A stretch of DNA of 64,000 bases, taken from NCBI GenBank assembly GCA_023159155.1, contig JAJNNX010000038.1, positions 62,001-126,000 on the forward strand, given 5' to 3'. Origin of the DNA: Ustulina deusta. Its lineage: Eukaryota > Ascomycota > Sordariomycetes > Xylariales > Xylariaceae. The number at the start of each line of letters is the position of its first letter. Position 1 is the stretch's first letter. Under the pieces are notes generated by a model that worked only from the letters and a program-made list of their open reading frames with translations, made no database searches and was not told the origin of the DNA. The translations under genes were made by a program, and so were the position numbers. Below, in pieces: positions 11,876 to 23,051 of the stretch.

Positions 11876-13029
11876 GATGGGAAAAGTGCTGCGGTGATAC
11901 CAGCAAAAGCTGTAAACTAGTATTTGTCGTTGAGACAGTTGATGTATTCGGCAGATACTTGCGAGGTCCTTTCAAATTGTGGGTAGAATGTAGACACATA
12001 TTACGACCTACATTCCTTTGTTTGGCAACAGGTCCCTCTTTTTATCTTTACTGAATCGTAAGATACAGGGGAAACTTATGGACGTATTACGGGCCTATAC
12101 AATTATCGCACGAAAAGATAATCTCAAAAGGCTGGCATGCTCGAAAGGGTTTAGTCCGGAGGGTCCGGGACTGGGAATGGTTTGAATCGCGAGGCTTCGA
12201 TTACATTTTACGCTCCATGGAAAAATATAAGCGTTTTAGTGATACCACCGTTATTCTGGGTAATTCCGGCCGAAGGTCCATTGCCCGAAAATATGTAGAC
12301 GTGGCTGCAATAAAGGTCACTGCATAAGCGTCGTCGTACTGCAGTAGCAGAGTTCCAAGGAGGCGTTGTACGACCAAGACTACATATATCTAGTAGGTAG
12401 GCTACGTGAAGTATTTGATCCAATCGCGTGGATAATAATGTTGTACATACTTGCATATTCGCATCATGTGATGGTTTTGTTCCAACCGGAACTTACGCGG
12501 CTCGGTTTTCATGCATAATTCAGACAATAGAATAGGCGGTTTTCTCAAGCTGTTGCTCATACGCCATGTACCTACCCCTCACCGCCCTTTTGTGATGCCG
12601 CTTTCATACGTAGGGAACGAATATGCAACATAAACTAGCGGCTCTGCCAGGCGACATTTCGCTGGCCGAAAGAGTGCCGCATAACGATAGAACCGTCACT
12701 TTGTAGATCGTCGTTGGCTAATGAATTTATGCAAATCCATCCAACTGTTACATCAACGACTCCAACTCGGAACAGCCGGCATACCCAAAGTTAATGGTCT
12801 AATAGGTATGCCACAGGCAGCCATTAGCTACATGTTTTCAACGAGGCTGCCGGGAACCATCTTCGGAGTAGGGGTAGGATGAGACTCAGTCCCTTCATCG
12901 GGGTCTTGCTCGTTCCCAAGATTCAATTGCTCTTTGTAATCCTACAATTCCAATTTCTTGAATGACATCGGCCTACAAGCTCACTTACACCCTAGACCAC
13001 TCCTCCACAGCTATTGTCTTACGCTCAGG
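11876..13029. other. Divergent intergenic region
   Basis: About 1.15 kb between the minus-strand GNAT and the plus-strand UstYa-like gene. No gene or clear repeat is visible. It must contain both promoters. Confidence 0.5.
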
Positions 13030-13947
13030 ATGTTATCGTTCAATTCAACAACGAAATCGAAGCAGTTGTCGCGTTATGCACCTCTGCACAATGACCTAAG
13101 CGACCAGCAAGACGACGAAGCTGAGAAACCTGTGCCTCACAGCCAAGTGTTACTACCACCAACCAAGTTCTACGCTGTCATTATCGGTCTCTTAGTTGCC
13201 CTTCTTTTTTCAAATGGGATTCTCATTTGGCGCAATATGGACAGCAACAAGGGTCGCGAGGCTTTACCATACTGTTTGATTCCCACTTTTCCCTAATCTC
13301 AGAACTAAAGCCTCACATTCGATAGGGGGTTCTGACAAAAAGCTACTGAGGCCTTACCATTGGGTAACCGAATTTTCGGACAAGAACAAGACGGTTACTA
13401 GTCCTCTATGGGAATCCCTTTTCCCCAGTAAGTGCAACAAGTAAAAGTATAAGATTGTAGATAGTAACAGGGTATCAGTTGGCGATGGTCTAGTCTCCCT
13501 TTCGGACGAATGGGCGGCGTCGCACAATCTCCCGGGGAGCGCGAAACGGTACGAATCCTCGAACAACAGTATATACTTCGTGGCTGCCTATCACCAATTG
13601 CATTGCCTTGTACGTGGTCTATTTTCAACTTGGCTGCCCTGGTCGCGGGATGTTGTGCTTTCTAATCCATGTTCTAGGTCATTATCCGCTCTGTCCTCTA
13701 TCATTTGAAGGAGGGAGCCGAGCTTGCTGTGCCATTTGCACATGCAATCCATTGTCTAGACGCGCTTCGCCAATCCACAATGTGTCATGCTGATGATACA
13801 ATCCTTTACACCAAGGACACTCATACCTATGGAGAGGGACAGTTGAGGACGTGCAGAGAATGGAGTGCGCTGGAGCGCTGGACTAATGAGAACCGAATCG
13901 ATGTCAACGGCATTCTAGATGACAACCGAGTCAGTAGCGATGCCTAA
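13030..13947 (+). CDS. UstYa-like (DUF3328) oxidase-type protein
   Basis: Member of the UstYa/DUF3328 family, fungal proteins acting in RiPP (dikaritin, e.g. ustiloxin and cyclochlorotine) and other secondary-metabolite pathways, where they take part in oxidative cyclisation or chlorination. Model: 248 aa, exons 13030-13273, 13326-13427, 13479-13609 and 13678-13947, introns 52, 51 and 68 nt, phases consistent. Visible features: one transmembrane helix at about residues 47-67 after a polar cytosolic N-terminus, and both diagnostic H-x-x-H-C motifs, HQLHC (His154, His157, Cys158) and HAIHC (His181, His184, Cys185). The second is followed by the usual LRQSTMCHADDT stretch. Both motifs are intact, so the protein may be active. 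The first intron donor (GTTTGA) is weak and the second acceptor was chosen for phase and homology, so those junctions are less certain. No RiPP precursor, tyrosinase or second UstY gene was found nearby. Confidence 0.85.
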
Positions 13948-14579
13948 GCACACTTCTTGATGCAGCTAACAGACCGTGTCTTATGAGCGGTCCACTTGAT
14001 GGTTTATCGCGAGAAGTCGAGATTCAACCAGATTCTCTCATACCGCTAGATTTAGTAGTAGAGGCAGAAAGCGCGACAGGTAGATAATATCAAACGATGT
14101 GAAGTGTCAGTAATGCCATGGTTATTCAAAACGTCACGGATTGAGCAGACCACAAGGTGGAAAGTATAACAAGGGCTTAGATAAGGGCTTGGAGATTGGT
14201 CTCAACATTGCAATAATCTACTAGTGTCGCCAAGGTCCGTATGGCACATTCCGAAGCTCCCGGTATCTCAGGCTGGCCTTAGGTCTATATATACAACTCC
14301 ATCGGGCTTGCTAACCTCCGATGGCCGCGAATATGTCTGAGATTAGCGAGGGTTGAATAGCCTCACCGAGACACGCGGAGATTATCACCGAGACCTTCGT
14401 GTGGGTTGGGGTCGCGTAGACCTTCCGTATAACAGAAAGAGAGCTCTTGATGAATACGTAGTGAAAATGATGATAACGAAAGTTGCTCAAGATGAGTCCT
14501 CGTAGTTCGTAATCATTAAACTTTGGGAGTTGTGAAAGTACAGATGAGAAAATATTTGACACCAAAGACTACAAGAGAA
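13948..14579. other. Convergent intergenic region
   Basis: About 630 bases between the 3' ends of the UstYa-like gene (+) and the rhodopsin-domain gene (-). Only short unsupported frames are seen; no gene or repeat recognised. Confidence 0.5.
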
Positions 14580-15932
14580 TCACTCCCCGTCAGAAGGTAG
14601 GGGCCGAGGAAGACTACCCACATCCGGATTCTTCTTGGCGCCTTGGGATCCAAGATAAAGACTATCATCCGCCACGACACCAGAGTTCATGTCAGACAAC
14701 ACTATCAAGTTCTCAGCCACTTTCAGATAACCTCGACTATGCAGATCCTCGAGTGAAAGTCCACGGCGTCGAAGGTCGTCTGCGTGCCATACACCAGCCT
14801 GACGGGAAAGTTAGCTCTGAAGCAAAAAATGGGGATCTAGATACTTACTTCGACCGCCTCAAACAAAGGCTTCACGCTTGGGATACAAGCCGTCGCGATA
14901 CTCAGGCATACTTGTACCTCCGTCGTCACCACAGGGATCCACGATCTCCACGCCCAATGGTCGTTTGGTGAAATCGGAACTAGAAACGCAAGTCTGGCAA
15001 TGGCCGCGGCTACCACACTGAACAGCATGAGTTACCAGCATTGAATATGACAAAATCATTCACTCACAGTAATCGCGGTGCAAAACACCCCACAACGATC
15101 ATTTTGCGCGAGAAGGAAACATGGACGGTCCAGACGATGACGATTGAGGCCAAAATGATGGAAACATCTGTGAAGATATCAAGAACACCAAAAGCAACCC
15201 AGAATTTGGACTTTATTGAGATCGTATTAGTAAACAGATGTATTGAAACGGGCGGTGAGTTAAATACCTGATTGAAACACTGGTGAGCCAGCGTATTCCA
15301 AGTGTAGGGTGGCATGCATTGAAATGCAGAAGCAAAAAGCGACGCTACTGCGATCAAACTTTGAAACGATATGAGAGACAGAATAAATCGAGTATGGTTC
15401 ATATCAACAACGATTTGCCGAATAAAGACTAGCAGAGACAGCTTAACAGAGCTCAGGGAAGAAACGTAAAGTATATCGGCCGCGTAATAAGCCTGGTGAT
15501 CGTCAGTGACGGCAGTGTCTGGCGAATATGCTACCATCATGAAAGGGGGGGGGGGGGGGGGGGAAGGGATGGGCGAGTGGGGAATACCTTCTGGATGATG
15601 ACGAGTTGAGCATCTGCCAAATGTTTTTTGCCAAGCCCATTCGATGCTGCGACGGAATAGGCGATAGACAAAGAAAGCGCAAAGATCTATGCTCCAGTGA
15701 GCTAATGCTTTCAGGCCCTCGATGATGAAAAGGCACTGACGATCCCGAGTAGCAAAAACCCGTCATCTAGTTTGAATCTTCGGAGCATTGCATATTTGAC
15801 ACTTTGACCTGAGAGGTACATGACTAGAAATGACGATGCGAGAAGCCATGTTGCGATGCCAACGGCGGTTGATTCGTTCTCAGGCGTGACTAACTTGTCT
15901 CCAAAATCGAGTCGAGTAGATGATGAAGACAT
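14580..15932 (-). CDS. Rhodopsin-domain (SAT4-type) integral membrane protein
   Basis: Multi-span membrane protein of the fungal 'rhodopsin domain' family, often near secondary-metabolite clusters and related to the membrane part of PTH11-like receptors; biochemical role unknown. Model: 348 aa, six exons on the minus strand: 15932-15741, 15686-15588, 15492-15268, 15210-15068, 15017-14849, 14798-14580. All five introns (54, 95, 57, 50, 50 nt) have GT...AG ends and consistent phase. Family hallmarks: an N-terminal helix then KLDDGFLLLGI; YAADILYVSSLSSVKLSLLV; an extracellular Cys segment (FQCMPPYTW); KFWVAFGVLDIFTDVSIILA; and the last-helix signature VCLSIATACIPSVKPLF. The cytosolic tail is about 75 residues and polar. 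The second intron contains a run of 19 C (19 G on the plus strand, 15545-15563). No CFEM domain precedes the membrane part. Confidence 0.88.
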
Positions 15933-16651
15933 CGTAATTCACAGTGCCTAGTGACAGGTCCAGGCAAGACGGCAGAAGGATAACGCGCGCGATTCGTATA
16001 GCCGCAACCAGAATGGAAAGAGAGCAACGATCTATGTATGGGTGCACTTGTCACGGAGTATATAAGCTGCTATTGCTGACAAGGCACTAGCAACGTTGTT
16101 TTTGCCGCCACAGCACTCATATCAAGACGCGTAACGACGAATTATGTTCTTGAAGGAATCACTGGCTTAAAACGGGATATGCAGCCCTATTCTATGCTCC
16201 CGCGTTATTTTCAGCCCAATTTCCATACATCCAGTTCCGTGCACACGCGGATAGTAATGCTAATTTTAGGCATACGTTAGAATAGGTAGAGTGCATGAAT
16301 GATTGACCAAAAAGACGCATACGTATCAATGCGACCAATAATAGAAGCATTCGACAGCGAGTAATGGTACATTTCAGCAGCTTACCGTAGTACCTAGTAG
16401 GGGTCGATTAGCGGCGCCACCTCGGCTCAAAATGCAGGCTGCAAATGAGCCTGCAGTATTGGCTGTTCTGGTGTACCACACGGGAGGCTCGGAGTCCGTC
16501 CTAGAGAATGTGCCTATTCGCAGATATACCTGCAGCCTGAGGTGTACATAATGATTCTTCAAGACCCAAATACAGGCTACAAGGTCTCTTTCCTGTCCAG
16601 AATTTGCGCTCTATCATATCTTGACTGTTCCAAGTTCCTCCATACTCTGCC
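15933..16651. other. Divergent promoter region
   Basis: About 720 bases between the starts of the rhodopsin-domain gene (-) and the permease gene (+). No gene seen; presumably holds both promoters. Confidence 0.5.
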
Positions 16652-18752
16652 ATGGAGTCCTCTAAGCAGAGAATCAGTTTCGAGCCGAACGAGTCGCACG
16701 GTTTGGTGCGTGCCAGGCTGAACCGATCCGAGCAGCTGTCAATAAGCGATGAAAACAGTCTCTCGAGGATTGGGAAGAAGCGTACGTCGATGGAGTGATA
16801 CACTTGACCTCATCCCCGGCTGATCCAGGTTCACAGAGATCCTGAAGGTAGAGTGAAAGCCCAAGAAAGCGTATACTTGCACTCCTTCTAATGGAGTAAA
16901 AAAGCGCCGATTTGGAATGATATCCACCCTGGGACTATCAACGACTCTTATGCTTACCTGGGAAGGTGTTTTGGTGTCAGTCATAGAACTTATAACTTGG
17001 CTCATTTTTCTACCCTTTCTGTCTGGCTTCTCGAAATTTCGCATCAAGGGTTCCACTAACATTAATCGATAGATATTTCGGATTTGGTCTTGCCAATGGC
17101 GGCAGTGCAGGACTTGTCACATCTTTTGTGCTTGACTGGGCTGGGTTCATGGCAATCATGATTCCTCTGGCAGAGCTTGCTTCCATGGCTCCCACATCGT
17201 CCGGGCAGTATCACTGGGTTTTCATGTTAGCACCCAGAAATTCACGGGTCCTACTTAGCTACTTGACTGGTATGTGTCCTCTATCGAGACGAAACTTGCC
17301 TGATGCGGCCAGTGGTAACGGAATAAATCTCAAAGGATGGCTATCTGTTGCGGTTTGGCAGTCTATCGTCGCAATGGGTGGCATTTTAACCGCCACATTA
17401 ATCCAAGGGCTTCTTGTCTTGAATTATCCCGACGAGTATGTTCCTCAAGGATGGCAAGGCACTTTACTAATTTGGGCCACGATTATCCTGTCTTTTGTGG
17501 TTAATTCTGTCCTTGGGCGCTGGCTTCCCAAAATCGAAGGGTTTATCCTCTATTTTCACGTCTTGGGTTTCTTTGCTATTATTATACCACTTCTTTATCT
17601 TAGTGAGCGTGTTGATGCAGTTGAAGTGTTCACTACATGGAACAATGATGGTGGCTGGTCATCCACCGGGCTCGCTTTCTTTGTTGGTATTATAACCAAT
17701 GTGGGACCATTCATCGGTAACTCTCCGCATTTCCATCTTGATAATATGATAGGTTCAAAAATCGTAGCTGACCGGTATTAGGTGCGGATGGCGCGGTCCA
17801 CATGTCTGAAGAAACACAGAATTCGGCAGTGGTCATACCATGGAATATCATCATCACTGTCCTCTTCAATGGTCTTTTAGGATTCGGCATGCTTTTGACA
17901 ATGTTGTTTAGCATGGGCGATATCGAAGACGCTTTGGAGACTTCATTCAACTACCCATTCATCCAGATCTTCTATAACACTACACAATCTACCGCCGGGA
18001 CTACCATTATGGTCACCATCGTCCTCGCGCTGTCGTATGCGGCAACATTTGGTCAATTTGCCGGGGCATCTCGACAGTTGTGGGCTTTTGCACGAGATCG
18101 CGGCCCGCCTATGTCCAGCAGACTTTTGTTGGTGAGCACTCCGCCCTAGAATTCTTAGCTTTGTTCCCCACGTTAGCTGACCTGATGTTCAAGATCAATC
18201 CAAAGTCATTCCTGCCTATGAATGCTGTTTGGACCACCTGCTTTATCTCACTTCTCCTGGGTCTTATTAATATAGGGTCCACAAAGGCCTTGAGCACTAT
18301 TCTGTCTTTTACAACATCATCGTGGGAGGCAGCTGCCGCTATTCCACTAGCACTACTTCTTTGGAACCGATGCACGAACAAGATTCAATCCCATCGGCGA
18401 GACTCATTCATCTCCGCGGACCATGATACAGAAATACCGCTAGTTTGGGGTCCATGGAGAATCCCGGAACCATTTGGAATTGTTATCAACACTGCGGGTC
18501 TGATTTGGATTACCATAACCTTCTTCTTCAGTTTCTGGCCCAGCAGTCCCGGAGTAGAAGCGGCAGACGTGAACTACAGTGTGGCCCTTACCGGGTTCTG
18601 GCTCTTATTTGGAGTTATATACTACTTCACGATCGGAAAGCGGGTTCGTCGCCTCTTACCACCTAGTTATTGGGCATTGCTAATAGGGATAGTACTATCA
18701 TGGGCCAATCATAGAGACCAAACATTCTCCATCCAGTGCCATTAGGAGATGA
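16652..18752 (+). CDS. APC-superfamily amino acid/choline permease (GABA-permease type)
   Basis: Secondary transporter of the amino acid-polyamine-organocation superfamily, close to fungal GABA permease (Uga4) and choline permease (Hnm1) types; likely plasma membrane. Model: 549 aa, eight exons: 16652-16781, 16837-16847, 16905-16975, 17073-17269, 17336-17716, 17782-18131, 18194-18643 and 18693-18752. Phase agrees at every junction. Exon 2 is only 11 nt but is needed to restore the family motif GKKQILKRRFG before the first helix. Landmarks: TWEGVLVYFGFGLANGG, a conserved APTSSGQYHWVFMLAP loop, GADGAVHMSEE, FARDRGPPMS, INPKSFLPMNAVW, and the terminal YYHGPIIE motif recovered by the last small exon. 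About 12 hydrophobic segments are seen. Substrate cannot be named from sequence. Neighbours suggest it could move a precursor or product of the UstYa locus, but such permeases are also common as isolated nutrient transporters. Confidence 0.88.
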
Positions 18753-19715
18753 CGAAGATTACCTGGTAAGTACGCGTTAGGAAACTTGTTAGCCAGCTGC
18801 GAGAGAGCTGTGTGATAGCGGATGATAGTCTAAGGTGGAGCCTCTGAGTGGTTTGTATAGCTGTAGATAGGGAACTTGTGCCATAGTGAATTGTCTTTTT
18901 GCTATGGGTCCTGAAGGACATGGATGCTTTCCTTTAATGGGCCTATGAGTTCCATTCCTAACCCCACAAACTCATCCCATTCTCAATTTCTTTTTGGTTT
19001 TTTCTTCTTCTTCTAATTACGAGCATGGAGCCCTTCGAGCTAAGACGTGGTATGTAGACTAAAACTACGTACATAGGAAATTTTCTAGTAATCCATTTTC
19101 CCTTTCGGTATAATCTTCCGTCTTGTTCTGATATCTTTTTCTTATTTCTCTTGTTTCCATAGTTCTAAATCGTTGGAAAGTGACCATTCTCTTATACATA
19201 TCCCGGTCGCCTGGAGGAAGTCCAGAAGGGCCTCCTTTCCCACTATCGTACCGAAAAGCACCTGGAGGGAGAGCGTGCATCGTTTCTCTCTTCTTTCTGT
19301 ACCTCTAGCAGGTAAAATTAAATATGCAGTTATTTCTTTGACCCCGCACATAGGACACATATCTTCTTCTTAAGCATTAATAATCTTTTTTTTTTAAAAA
19401 GCCTGAAGTATCCTATTCCTATTTTTCACTATATGTAAGCTAATTAAGTTCTTTGTATATATCAAGCCTTTGCCCATTGTGTTAGCCTTTTCAATCTTCA
19501 AACCCCCCCCAGATGTGCTTGGTGTTGGATAAGCCTCGAAGAGTTGCGATCACAGCGGGATGCAAGTTGGTGTTGCGATGCTCGGCAAACTAGCCCCTAT
19601 TCGTAATAGTCTACTCTATACACACTGAGTCACAGATGCACCTCTGCTTCAGTACACAATCAGGGATCCGGCTTGGGCAGACGACAAGTACGGCAGTTTC
19701 GACAGTAACATCGAT
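18753..19715. other. Intergenic region
   Basis: About 960 bases with T-rich tracts and short unsupported frames. Probably the 3' region of the permease and promoter of the following GNAT. Confidence 0.5.
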
Positions 19716-20294
19716 ATGACCAAGGAAGGAGATCTGGGGCTCGGGGGCGACCTGCCAGTCGTCTCCCGTGTCCAGGACGCGTCCATATTGACTAAATGCT
19801 TGCCATCGCTCCAGCTCCTCCTACAGCGGTGCGTCAACGACGACCCGGCCGGCTCGTCCATCGGCTTCCTAGCCCCGCTATCAGACGACGACGCGCGCCA
19901 ACACTGGCTCGATCTCCAGCCATCTATCTCGGGGCCCAGGCCAGAGAACACGCTCCTGGTAGCGACCGTGGGCGGCGACGACAACGTCGTCGCGACGGTG
20001 GTCATCTCGCGCGCGCTCAAGCAGACCCACGCGTACAAGGCCGAGATCAGGAAACTACTCGTGCACCCGGACTTCCGGCGCGGCGGGCTCGGGCGCGCGA
20101 TGATGGCACAGGCCGAGCGGGTCGCGCGCGAGGAGCTGGGGATCGACCTGCTTGTTCTCGACACGGCCACCGCGTTCCCCGCCAGGCTGTTCTATCTGAC
20201 GACGGGATGGACGGAGTGGGGCATCTGTCCGGATTATGCGATGGATGCGGCAGGGAACAAGCTTGATGTTAGCTTTTTCTTCAGGCGGCTGTGA
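19716..20294 (+). CDS. GNAT-family N-acetyltransferase (intronless)
   Basis: Single-exon acetyltransferase of 192 aa, acetyl-CoA dependent; substrate unknown. The GNAT core is clear: NTLLVATVGGDDNVVATVVI (strands 2-3), IRKLLVHPDFRRGGLGRAMM (strand 4 plus the R-x-x-G-x-G/A acetyl-CoA loop, about residues 110-130), ELGIDLLVLDTA (strand 5) and FYLTTGWTEWG (helix 4/strand 6). The family length matches. The gene is markedly more GC-rich than the flanking DNA, starts at the first ATG of the frame and ends at TGA 20292-20294. A G-rich stretch follows the stop. Confidence 0.88.
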   Translation: MTKEGDLGLGGDLPVVSRVQDASILTKCLPSLQLLLQRCVNDDPAGSSIGFLAPLSDDDARQHWLDLQPSISGPRPENTLLVATVGGDDNVVATVVISRALKQTHAYKAEIRKLLVHPDFRRGGLGRAMMAQAERVAREELGIDLLVLDTATAFPARLFYLTTGWTEWGICPDYAMDAAGNKLDVSFFFRRL

Positions 20295-21408
20295 TGTTAT
20301 TTTCCGGCAGGGGGGGAGGGGTGGGGGGGCGTCGTCTGATTATATACCTAGAACATACCATACTGTAATAGACCAAGACCCACCACCAGTATAAGACCAT
20401 CGGATCTGTGAATGGCGAGTTATATTATTTTTGCGAGCTGGTCTGGGATTAATTCCATGTCTAATATAATCTTCCATAACGCCCCTCAGTTTCCACGTAC
20501 GACCACAGCCTCCGGAGAACTCGGGATCCCGTCCGCTCTCCCATAGATAAACCGGAGAGCGCCAAATTAGTAGTCGGGTCGGTGACGACCGGCGAATCCT
20601 TGGTGTTGTACGTTTTTTGACTTTTCTTTTTCTTTTGCTTCTTTTTAATTTTTAATTTTATTTTTTTTAACTACCCGACTTAGGCGCGGGATGAATTCGA
20701 CGTCATCGTTTCCAGTTGATGCCCCGGTGAAAGGCTCTGAAACCCGTAAATAGTCTACTGTAAAGTTGCGAAGAACTGCCGGTACAGCTGGCGGCTCGCC
20801 ATGACCTACCGGTGGGTCATACAGTTGAGTTAGGTTCGATTCCTAGCAGCGCTATTGGTATTCGCTTTTGGCTCATTTCTATGAAAGCTCTCGGGATCAC
20901 TATACTCAGCGTTACCATTGTATTATTCATCAGCTCATCCTGCAGTATGTTCCGTAGCTTTCTTGAGTTCTGCGCGTGCGAATTAACTCAAGCTGCTCAC
21001 AATATCACATGCATATTTCTCGCATCAATTTCTAGTAGACGGCGAAATGGACCCAATGGCAGGGGTGAAGCTACTTATCAGGGGCTGATTGAATAACAAT
21101 CATTGATTAAGTTTACTTATTATAACAGAGGTACAAAACGTCTCATTTGCAGATTGTGTTGCAGAATTGAAGAATTATTCCTTAGGACAATTCAGTTTGA
21201 TTAGCTACCTACATTGACATGTGTTTATGCTTAACATGTGTTAGCCCGTCGGTCCCGAGTTTGGACACTGAGTGAAACTTTAAAAAGTTGGAGATGACGC
21301 CACCTATATCTATTTACCTTTTCGTGGCTATGCGACTTCTGTGTGCTAAAGAGAAAGGGAGAAAAAATTATGAATGGACATTATTTAGATCAACCCCTTG
21401 ATGAGATT
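20295..21408. other. Intergenic region with a box-B-like tRNA motif
   Basis: No gene is supported. A GGTTCGATTCC match to the tRNA T-arm/box B lies at about 20832-20842, but no complete cloverleaf could be folded around it. T-rich tracts occur near 20620-20670. Confidence 0.5.
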
Positions 21409-21967
21409 TTATGTTTTTCTTTTTTTACTGCAGAGGAAATCATCGAGTCCCTCGTCCGCGTTGCCGGGTTCGAATATCGATCTAAGGAGTCCCGGGTTGC
21501 AATAACTTCCTCCGCAAAACATAATCACGAACTCCTTTCCTAGGTTGATGACTCGCCGCGTCTCTCGTTCTAGTGTTTCAATTCGTTTGCTAAAGGCCAT
21601 TCGAAAGGCCGTCTTGATACGCCTGCCCAAAAGAACAATAGTCGAATTATCATCGCCATGAAGAACAATAGACCCATTCGGGTTTTTTGTAATCAAGGAT
21701 ATCAAGAGTCATGCAGTCACACTAAGAATCGCGCTTCTGCTTATCGAACTGTTGCACAAGGTATGCGAGCTCTCCGGGTGAGACATGAGGCTGCAGCTGG
21801 CCCCGGACAAAAGGCCGTATCTCGCTGTTCGTTATGCCACTACTTGGTTGACACTTCAAGCTTGCATTGGACTGGCTCCTAGAGAGCTTCCCGTCAGCAT
21901 TGAAATAAATACTTTGCACCCATATGTTCTGTGCATTGATAAGCAGGGTTCCGGGGACGAGCATCAT
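21409..21967 (-). pseudogene. Hsp70-like fragment, frame-broken
   Basis: Two minus-strand segments in different frames (21967-21722 and 21705-21409). The second contains IKTAFRMAFSKRIETLERE, then KEFVIMFCGGSYCNPGLLRS. This resembles the ATPase subdomain of divergent fungal Hsp70-like proteins, where a helix of the form 'F..AF...I..I' precedes a hydrophobic strand and a GG-S-x-x-N-P-x-L loop. The upstream segment (QNIWVQSIYFNADGKLSRS) would fit earlier sequence. The frame change, small size and lack of the N-terminal nucleotide-binding motif suggest a decayed fragment. Identification is by resemblance only. Confidence 0.35.
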
Positions 21968-23051
21968 ACCAGACTGCTACTCCCGGAGTTGGCGATCGTT
22001 ATGGTGAGTCCGTTCGTCTTATCCATTACCAGATCCTTCAAATATAAAATTATATATATATATATAATTTCCCCCTTATAAATTAATCCTTTAAATTTTT
22101 ATTTGTACACAAAAAATGTGGAAAGACTGGGCTGCAAACTTGGAAGTATGTGAGTTTTGTACATCTCGCTCGAAACTTTTGTCCACCACTGTACAAGGCT
22201 GTAGCCTGTCCCTCGCTTCTCACTTCGATACTGTCGAGATTGGCTCCTGTCCAAACTTGAGATGTCAATCCTAAGTACTGTCTCATGAAGTGGTGGAAGT
22301 TGTTGGGTCTTTTCATGCTCGATTATATAGTTTGGCAGGTATGCAAGGGAGGCCGGAGGTTTTCTCCGATACACATATAGACATAGATATAGGCCTCGCC
22401 ATGCAGACAGCCCAAATGCCAAGAGCCGGTATTAATACCGATCCAAGCTTTCCCCGCAAACGCCGTGGCAAAGTGGGTCCTGGCATGCTGTACAGGCCAA
22501 TCGGATGTGGGTAGAAAGGAACGTTTCTACTAAGTACAGTATTTCGTCGCCCAGGTCGTCGTACGGTCGTTCCACTCTTCCCTCAGATGTTGTCGCTGTC
22601 GTCGATGCGTCTTGATTCTCATCACCACCACAATCAGGCCACCACACCACTCTGGTGGTCATCCAACGTCTGCGCTACGGAGTGGTGATCTCCTCAAAAC
22701 CCTCACCTGAAACATTCTTATATCCGCCCTATACGACTCTTCTCGACTTCTCTCTCTCGACAACACCCGAAGCCCGGCAGGCAGCATGAGCGCCTTGCGA
22801 TTCTAAATACCGACCGACTAACAGACAGCGCACGCCCATTGACCAATTCGCCCGACCTCTCCCATATCCGACAGACACGACGCCATCCAACTCAGTCTCA
22901 TCCAATCCGGCCCAACCCCACCCGATTGTCTGCTGGGCGATACCCATCCACCCGTCCATCCGGCCGTCCCTCTCGCCGTACCCGACTTATGCTGACCTGA
23001 CCTGGACGCTACTCGGTCCGGTGTCGTCGGCATTCTTGGATCTCGGCAACC
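21968..23051. other. Intergenic region with a Tc1-like terminal fragment
   Basis: No gene. About 22083-22197 resembles, on the minus strand, the end of a fungal Tc1/mariner-type element (a TACAGTGGTGGACAAAAG-like start). A TA repeat lies at 22050-22070. The GC-rich part from about 22700 is the promoter and leader of the PRELI-domain gene. Confidence 0.45.
22083..22197 (-). mobile_element. Possible Tc1/mariner-type element end
   Basis: Read on the minus strand from 22197, the sequence begins TACAGTGGTGGACAAAAG and continues AT-rich to about 22083. This start is typical of terminal inverted repeats of fungal Tc1-like elements. No transposase frame and no opposite terminal repeat were found, so it would be a solo end or MITE fragment. 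Confidence 0.35.
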
